64,000 nt of DNA from Deltaproteobacteria bacterium (GTDB taxonomy: Bacteria > Desulfobacterota > Syntrophia > Syntrophales > UBA6807). This document shows, in pieces, positions 59,261-64,000 of this stretch. Both the position numbers and the translations under genes were made by a program. The stretch spans positions 25,447 to 89,446 of the forward strand of contig JAFGQS010000144.1 in NCBI GenBank assembly GCA_016935565.1, in the 5' to 3' direction. The first letter of the stretch is position 1. Each line of letters begins with the position of its first letter. The notes under the pieces were generated by a model. It worked only from the letters and a program-made list of their open reading frames with translations, made no database searches and was not told where the DNA came from.

Positions 59261-60461
59261 TGTCCGAATTATAACAGGAAACGAGGCAGCGTCTCTCGGA
59301 GTGAAGCTCTGCGAGCCGAAAGTCGTTGCCGCCTATCCCATCACCCCCCAGTCGGCACTGGCTGAAACCCTTTCAAGATATGTGGAGGGAGGAGAACTGA
59401 AAGCGGAATATGTTCGGGTTGAAGGTGAACATTCGGCCCTTACCGTCTGCATATCGGCATCCACGGTGGGAGCACGGGTCTTTACGGCAACAAGCTCCAA
59501 CGGACTTCTGTACATGCACGAGCAGCTCCACTGGGCGGCAGGGTCGCGGCTCCCTATCGTCATGTGCTGCGTCAACAGAGGGGTCGGTGCACCCTGGTCA
59601 ATATTCAATGATCAGCAGGATTCCATTTCCCAAAGGGATACGGGCTGGATACAAATGTACTGCCGGGATAATCAGGAGATAATCGATTCGATGATTCAGG
59701 CATACCGGATCGCAGAAGAGGTCTATGTCCCCGTTATGATCTGCTATGACGGGTTCGTTCTTTCTCACACCATGATGCCGGTGACTATTCCCGATATTGA
59801 GTCGGTCAGGAAATTCCTGCCCCCGTATAAACCCCATACGATCCTGTCACCTGAAGATCCCCGGACCATCAATTCCGTCCTGTTACCGGTCAGAAGAGCA
59901 AACCCGGAAGGGGTCCTCTGTGACGGGTATATGGAAATGAGGTATAAACTGCAGGCCGCACTGGATCAATCTCGAGACGTCATCCGGAAAGCGAACGAGT
60001 TATTTGCCCACACCTTCGGAAGAAATCATGGCGGCATGCTCTGGGAATATATGACGGACGATGCCGATCTGATCCTGACCGGTATGGGATCGATTGCAGC
60101 GGAGGCAACGGTCGCCGCCGACATATTGAGAGCGGAAGGAGTGAAGGCAGGGGTCGTGGGCATCAGGGTGTTTCGTCCTTTCCCGAAAGATGATGTCATT
60201 ACGGCGTTCGGTCATGCCAAAGCCATTGTCGTATTTGAAAAAGGCATCAGTTACGGGTATGAAGGGGCTCTCTGCTCCGATCTGAAGGCTGCTTTCTTCG
60301 GCACCGATAGTAAGGCCCCCATCCATAATTATATCGCCGGACTTGGCGGGAGAGATGTGAAACCGCGGGAGCTTGTCGAAGCGGGCAAAACAACACTTGC
60401 CGCTGTTGAAGCGGGACGTATGAATCATGAAATAAAATGGCTCAATTGCTATACGGGGTAA
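59253..60461 (+). CDS. 2-oxoacid:ferredoxin oxidoreductase alpha subunit
   Basis: VAAYPITPQSALAETLS, EGEHSALTVCISASTVGARVFTATSSNGLLYMHE. Confidence 0.96.
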   Translation: MSDVRIITGNEAASLGVKLCEPKVVAAYPITPQSALAETLSRYVEGGELKAEYVRVEGEHSALTVCISASTVGARVFTATSSNGLLYMHEQLHWAAGSRLPIVMCCVNRGVGAPWSIFNDQQDSISQRDTGWIQMYCRDNQEIIDSMIQAYRIAEEVYVPVMICYDGFVLSHTMMPVTIPDIESVRKFLPPYKPHTILSPEDPRTINSVLLPVRRANPEGVLCDGYMEMRYKLQAALDQSRDVIRKANELFAHTFGRNHGGMLWEYMTDDADLILTGMGSIAAEATVAADILRAEGVKAGVVGIRVFRPFPKDDVITAFGHAKAIVVFEKGISYGYEGALCSDLKAAFFGTDSKAPIHNYIAGLGGRDVKPRELVEAGKTTLAAVEAGRMNHEIKWLNCYTG

Positions 60462-60465
60462 ACTC

Positions 60466-61365
60466 ATGAAAGACAACATATTCAAGATCAACGAAAAAGA
60501 ATACATCTTGCCGGGGAGCAGGGCATGTCAGGGATGCGGCCTTTCTCTGGCCTATCGTCATCTGTTAAAGGCATTGCGCGAAGATACCATTATAACGTTG
60601 CCGGCGAGTTGCCTCTGCGTCCTGCACGGATTATATCCGATCACACCCGTTACCATACCGACGCTCAATACAACCTTCGCAAGTACGGCGGCCTCGGCCT
60701 CGGGTATTGCTGCCGGATTGGCTGCCCTGAACAAGACGGATATTACCGTTGTTGCCATCGCCGGAGACGGTTCGACCTACGACATGGGTATCCAGTCACT
60801 CAGCGGTGCGGCGGAACGAAATACGGATTTTATATTCGTCTGTTATGATAACGAAGGGTATATGAATACGGGAACCCAGCGCTCCAGTGCCACCCCGCTG
60901 GGTGCGACGACGACGACGACACCCATCGTGCCGAAACAGGATAACAAAAAAGATTTTATAAAGATCATGGAAGCGCATGACCTGCCCTATCTTGCAACAA
61001 CGTCTCCTTCATATCCTATTGATCTTTATGATAAATTCGTAAAGGCAAAACGGATCAAAGGCACGAGGTATATGCATATCTACTCGCCCTGTCCACCGGG
61101 CTGGGGGTACCCGACAAAAGATACGATCAGGATCGGAAAACTGGCAGTTGAAACGGGTATCGTCGTCCTCTGTGAAATAGAGAACGGAAAATTCCGCTTT
61201 ACCGGCCGGAGCAAAACCCTCTCAAAAAAAGGAAAGAAGCTTCCCGTCATCAACTATGTGGAACGACAGGGTCGTTTCAAAAAGATGAGTATCGAGCAGT
61301 TAAACACTCTTCAGACATGGGTGGATACACGATGGAATGAGTACCTGCGGCGTGCCGAGGAATAA
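60466..61365 (+). CDS. 2-oxoacid:ferredoxin oxidoreductase beta subunit
   Basis: CQGCGLSLAYRHLLKAL, AIAGDGSTYDMGIQSLSGAAERNTDFIFVCYDNEGYMNTG. Confidence 0.96.
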   Translation: MKDNIFKINEKEYILPGSRACQGCGLSLAYRHLLKALREDTIITLPASCLCVLHGLYPITPVTIPTLNTTFASTAASASGIAAGLAALNKTDITVVAIAGDGSTYDMGIQSLSGAAERNTDFIFVCYDNEGYMNTGTQRSSATPLGATTTTTPIVPKQDNKKDFIKIMEAHDLPYLATTSPSYPIDLYDKFVKAKRIKGTRYMHIYSPCPPGWGYPTKDTIRIGKLAVETGIVVLCEIENGKFRFTGRSKTLSKKGKKLPVINYVERQGRFKKMSIEQLNTLQTWVDTRWNEYLRRAEE

Positions 61366-61479
61366 ACAAAAACAGGGCTGACGGCGTCAGGTAAAGGGCG
61401 AAAGGAAACAGGTGCAGGGTGCAGGGTACCGAGTTCCAAGATTCCGATTTGTGATTTCCGAATTTCCATTTCAGAAAGT

Positions 61480-61520
61480 CCTTTTAACCTGAGCCATGAA
61501 CCTTTGGCCATTTGCCTTTG
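61480..61520 (-). repeat. Inverted-repeat arm R1 upstream of the SDR gene
   Basis: Reverse complement caaaggcaaatggccaaaggttcatggctcaggttaaaagg resembles 62398-62428. Confidence 0.6.
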
Positions 61521-61563
61521 CGGCCTTGCCGCATTAGACAGTAATTATTTCAGGAGGAAAAAC

Positions 61564-62355
61564 ATGGATTTTGGATTACAGGGAAAAGTTGCTCTCGTCG
61601 CAGGCGGGAGTATGGGACTGGGGAAGGCCGTGGCAACCGAACTGGCACGGGAAGGTGCGAAGATTTCCATCTGTGCACTCGATGATCCCAATCTTCCGAA
61701 AGCGAAAGAGGACATTGAAAAAGAGACGGGCGGAGAGGTACTTGCCGTTCCCGCAGACCTGACGAATATAGACGACGCACGAGGATTTGTCCGCGCCTCG
61801 GCCGAACATTACGGCACCATCGACATCCTGGTAAATAACGCCGGCGGTCCGCCATCGGTTCCCCTCTTGGAGATCGGCGACGATCTCTGGCACTTCGGAT
61901 TCAAGCTCAACCTGATGAGTACGATCGCCATGACAACCGAGGTTGTGCCGATCATGAAGGAAAAAAAATGGGGACGCATTATCAACATGACATCCATCTC
62001 GGTAAAACAACCGATTGATGGCCTCATCCTGTCCAATACGATCCGTTCCGGGGTAATCGGGTTTGCCAAGACGCTCTCGACGGAACTGGCACCCTACAAC
62101 GTCACCGTTAACAGTGTATGCCCGGGATATACACTGACCGACAGGGTCCGGAATCTTTCAAAGGTTGTTGCCGAGCGGGAAAACACCTCGCCCGAAGAGA
62201 TCATCAAGCGATGGGAATCGACCATACCGATGGGAAGGCTCGGTACACCGGAGGAGTTTGCCGCCCTTGTAACGTTTCTCGCCTCAAATCGATCGGGCTA
62301 CATTACCGGTGCCGCCATCCAGATTGACGGCGGATGGTACAAAGGGGTGATGTAG
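61564..62355 (+). CDS. SDR-family oxidoreductase (FabG-like)
   Basis: LVAGGSMGLGKAVATELAREGAK, NNAGG, GYITGAAIQIDGGWYKGVM. Confidence 0.93.
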   Translation: MDFGLQGKVALVAGGSMGLGKAVATELAREGAKISICALDDPNLPKAKEDIEKETGGEVLAVPADLTNIDDARGFVRASAEHYGTIDILVNNAGGPPSVPLLEIGDDLWHFGFKLNLMSTIAMTTEVVPIMKEKKWGRIINMTSISVKQPIDGLILSNTIRSGVIGFAKTLSTELAPYNVTVNSVCPGYTLTDRVRNLSKVVAERENTSPEEIIKRWESTIPMGRLGTPEEFAALVTFLASNRSGYITGAAIQIDGGWYKGVM

Positions 62356-62363
62356 TACAGGCT

Positions 62364-62428
62364 AAAGGTCAAGGGCTAAGGGCTCAAGAAAGGATCAAGG
62401 CAAAGGCTCATGGCTCAAGGAGAAAAGG
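62364..62428 (+). repeat. Inverted-repeat arm R2 between the SDR and four-helix-bundle genes
   Basis: aaaggtcaagggctaagggctca ... aggcaaaggctcatggctcaaggagaaaagg. Confidence 0.6.
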
Positions 62429-62781
62429 GCTTTCGAGGTCTTAGGGTCTGGCAAAAAGGAAAAGAACTTGCCGTATTAATTTATAAGATAACGAGCCACG
62501 GTAAGTTTATAAACGACTATGGATTGCGGGATCAACTGCGACGTGCTGCCGTGTCAATACCGAGTAATATCGCCGAGGGGGATGAGCTTAATACGGACAA
62601 ACAAGCGATACGGCACTTTTACCTGGCAAAAGGCTCGTCTGCTGAAGTATTGACCCAGTCAATGATTTCGTTTGAAATCGGCTATATTGACAACGATACG
62701 TTGAGCGAAATTGAATCCCTTTGTGTCGACATAGCCAAAATGCTGGCCAAACTCATCGCGGCACGTTCGAAAGAATCATAG
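62410..62781 (+). CDS. Four-helix-bundle (23S rRNA IVS / S23-like) protein
   Basis: FRGLRVWQKGKELAVLIYKIT, DYGLRDQLRRAAVSIPSNIAEG, DTLSEIESLCVDIAKMLAKLI. Confidence 0.93.
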   Translation: MAQGEKGFRGLRVWQKGKELAVLIYKITSHGKFINDYGLRDQLRRAAVSIPSNIAEGDELNTDKQAIRHFYLAKGSSAEVLTQSMISFEIGYIDNDTLSEIESLCVDIAKMLAKLIAARSKES

Positions 62782-62824
62782 CAATTCTTTCGCCCAGAGC
62801 CGTTTATCCTTCGCCGTGAACCTA

Positions 62825-62849
62825 TGATTGCCCTTAGCCCTGTGCCTTT
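62825..62849 (-). repeat. Inverted-repeat arm R3, overlapping the hflX stop codon
   Basis: Reverse complement aaaggcacagggctaagggcaatca pairs with R2 aaaggtcaagggctaagggctca. Confidence 0.6.
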
Positions 62850-64000
62850 GGCCTCGTGCCTCCTGTCGCTATCACCGCTTCCATCGCTTCCATAAGAGAA
62901 GGGAATGTCTCGGGCTTCAGCGCCGAGAGGGGCGTTGCGTGGAACCGGGTGCTCAGGTTCTGCAAAATGGTCTTATCGGGGAAAAGGTCTTCTTTATTGA
63001 AAACACGGATGGTTTGTTTGTGGGAAAGGTCGAGTTCTTCCAGGATATTTTCCACTGCCCGGATATGTTCCTCAAACCGGGGATTGCTCACATCAATGAC
63101 ATGAAGCAGGAGATCGGCTTCATTCAGCTCCTCGAGGGTTGCCCGAAATGCGGCAAAGAGTTCCTTCGGAAGATGCCTGATAAATCCTACCGTGTCGGTG
63201 ATAATGGCCTCCGTATCCTTCGGAAATCTGAGCCTCGAGCTTTTGGGATCGAGGGTCGCAAAAAGGAGATTTTCCGTCAGAACGTCACTCTTCGTGAGGG
63301 CATTGAGGAGCGTTGATTTCCCCGCATTCGTATAGCCGATGATTGAGATGACGGGAAGCTGCATTCGTTTTCTCTTCCACCGGCGCTGGCTCCTTCCCTT
63401 CCGGATACGGGACAGTTCCTTCTCGAGCCGACCGATCCGCTCCCGTACCCTCCGGCGGTCGATTTCAAGTTTCATCTCTCCCGGTCCCCTTCCGCCGATA
63501 CCTCCGGCAAGCCTCGACAGCGCCGAATCTCTCTTCACGAGGCGGGGTAAGCGGTATTGCAGTTGCGCAAGTTCAACCTGTATCTTGCCTTCCCTGCTGT
63601 GGGCCCGCTGAGCGAAGATATCGAGAATCAGCTGCGTCCGGTCGATGACTTTCAGATCCGTAAAATCGGTAATGGATCGAATCTGTGCGGGTGTCAGCTC
63701 ATGGTCAAAGATCAGGAGGTTCGCCCCGATCTGAAGGGCCCGTATAACGATGTCGGAGAGTTTTCCCCTCCCGATAAGGAACTTCGGGTCGACCTGACGG
63801 CGATACTGGAGGACCGAATCGAAAACCTCGACACCGCATGATTTCGCAAGCTCCTTCAATTCATCGAGGGACCCCTGGCCGTCAAAAACCGGGTCTGTCT
63901 CGACCCTGACCAGGATGGCCCGATCGGTCCGTTCCACCCTCCGTGTCTTCTGCTTCCGGGCAAATTCCTCCTCAAGCGCCTGGATAAAATCCAGGAAGTC
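62834..64000 (-). CDS. hflX: GTPase HflX, N-terminus beyond the window
   Basis: GGIGGRGPGEMKLEIDRRRVRERI, ISIIGYTNAGKSTLLNALT, TDTVGFIRHLP; frame open to 64000 (DFLDFIQALEEEFARKQKTRR...). Confidence 0.95.
   Translation of the reverse strand, partial: DFLDFIQALEEEFARKQKTRRVERTDRAILVRVETDPVFDGQGSLDELKELAKSCGVEVFDSVLQYRRQVDPKFLIGRGKLSDIVIRALQIGANLLIFDHELTPAQIRSITDFTDLKVIDRTQLILDIFAQRAHSREGKIQVELAQLQYRLPRLVKRDSALSRLAGGIGGRGPGEMKLEIDRRRVRERIGRLEKELSRIRKGRSQRRWKRKRMQLPVISIIGYTNAGKSTLLNALTKSDVLTENLLFATLDPKSSRLRFPKDTEAIITDTVGFIRHLPKELFAAFRATLEELNEADLLLHVIDVSNPRFEEHIRAVENILEELDLSHKQTIRVFNKEDLFPDKTILQNLSTRFHATPLSALKPETFPSLMEAMEAVIATGGTRPKAQG

Noticed and set aside
1-64000. CRISPR arrays, rRNA genes, transposases, integrases, prophage
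   Set aside because: No regularly spaced repeats, rRNA sequence or recombinase ORFs were seen.

Overview
Desulfobacterota-like (Syntrophobacterales-type; taxonomy inferred only from gene content and order) chromosomal window, densely coding. From left to right it holds: the end of an acyl-CoA carboxylase / methylglutaconyl-CoA hydratase-like / HMG-CoA lyase-like module; a patatin, a PilZ protein and an EmrAB-type efflux pair; a decayed, gene-poor patch (about 7.0-9.0 kb); a TAXI-TRAP transporter with DUF1850; def, a HemW-like radical SAM enzyme, selA, rluD and pgeF; a long conserved block (rho-rpmE-prfA-prmC-murA-hisD-tRNA-Gly-rimP-nusA-infB-DUF503-rbfA-nrnA-truB-rpsO-pnp-M16-dut); DUF39; pilMNOPQ; queF and a queuosine-precursor transporter; gcvH-lplA-hisC; rpsU, a LOG-family protein, holA, a NYN protein, a DHH protein, rpe and waaA; a 2-oxoacid:ferredoxin oxidoreductase operon; and an SDR gene, a four-helix-bundle gene and hflX. 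The observations I would follow up first: (1) a Leu-rich 27-codon leader ORF followed by mutually exclusive antiterminator and terminator hairpins in front of the 2-oxoacid:ferredoxin oxidoreductase operon, a candidate leucine attenuator; (2) a strong terminator-like hairpin lying exactly between the Shine-Dalgarno and the AUG of the DUF1850 gene; (3) a 91-nt three-way-junction-like leader upstream of the queuosine transporter/queF pair; (4) a four-helix-bundle gene bounded by inverted repeats that also supply the hflX stop codon, a candidate small mobile cassette; (5) an N-terminal ispE remnant in front of rho; (6) a lipoprotein with a PD-(D/E)XK-like core. All family calls come from reading the translations; no database search was run.
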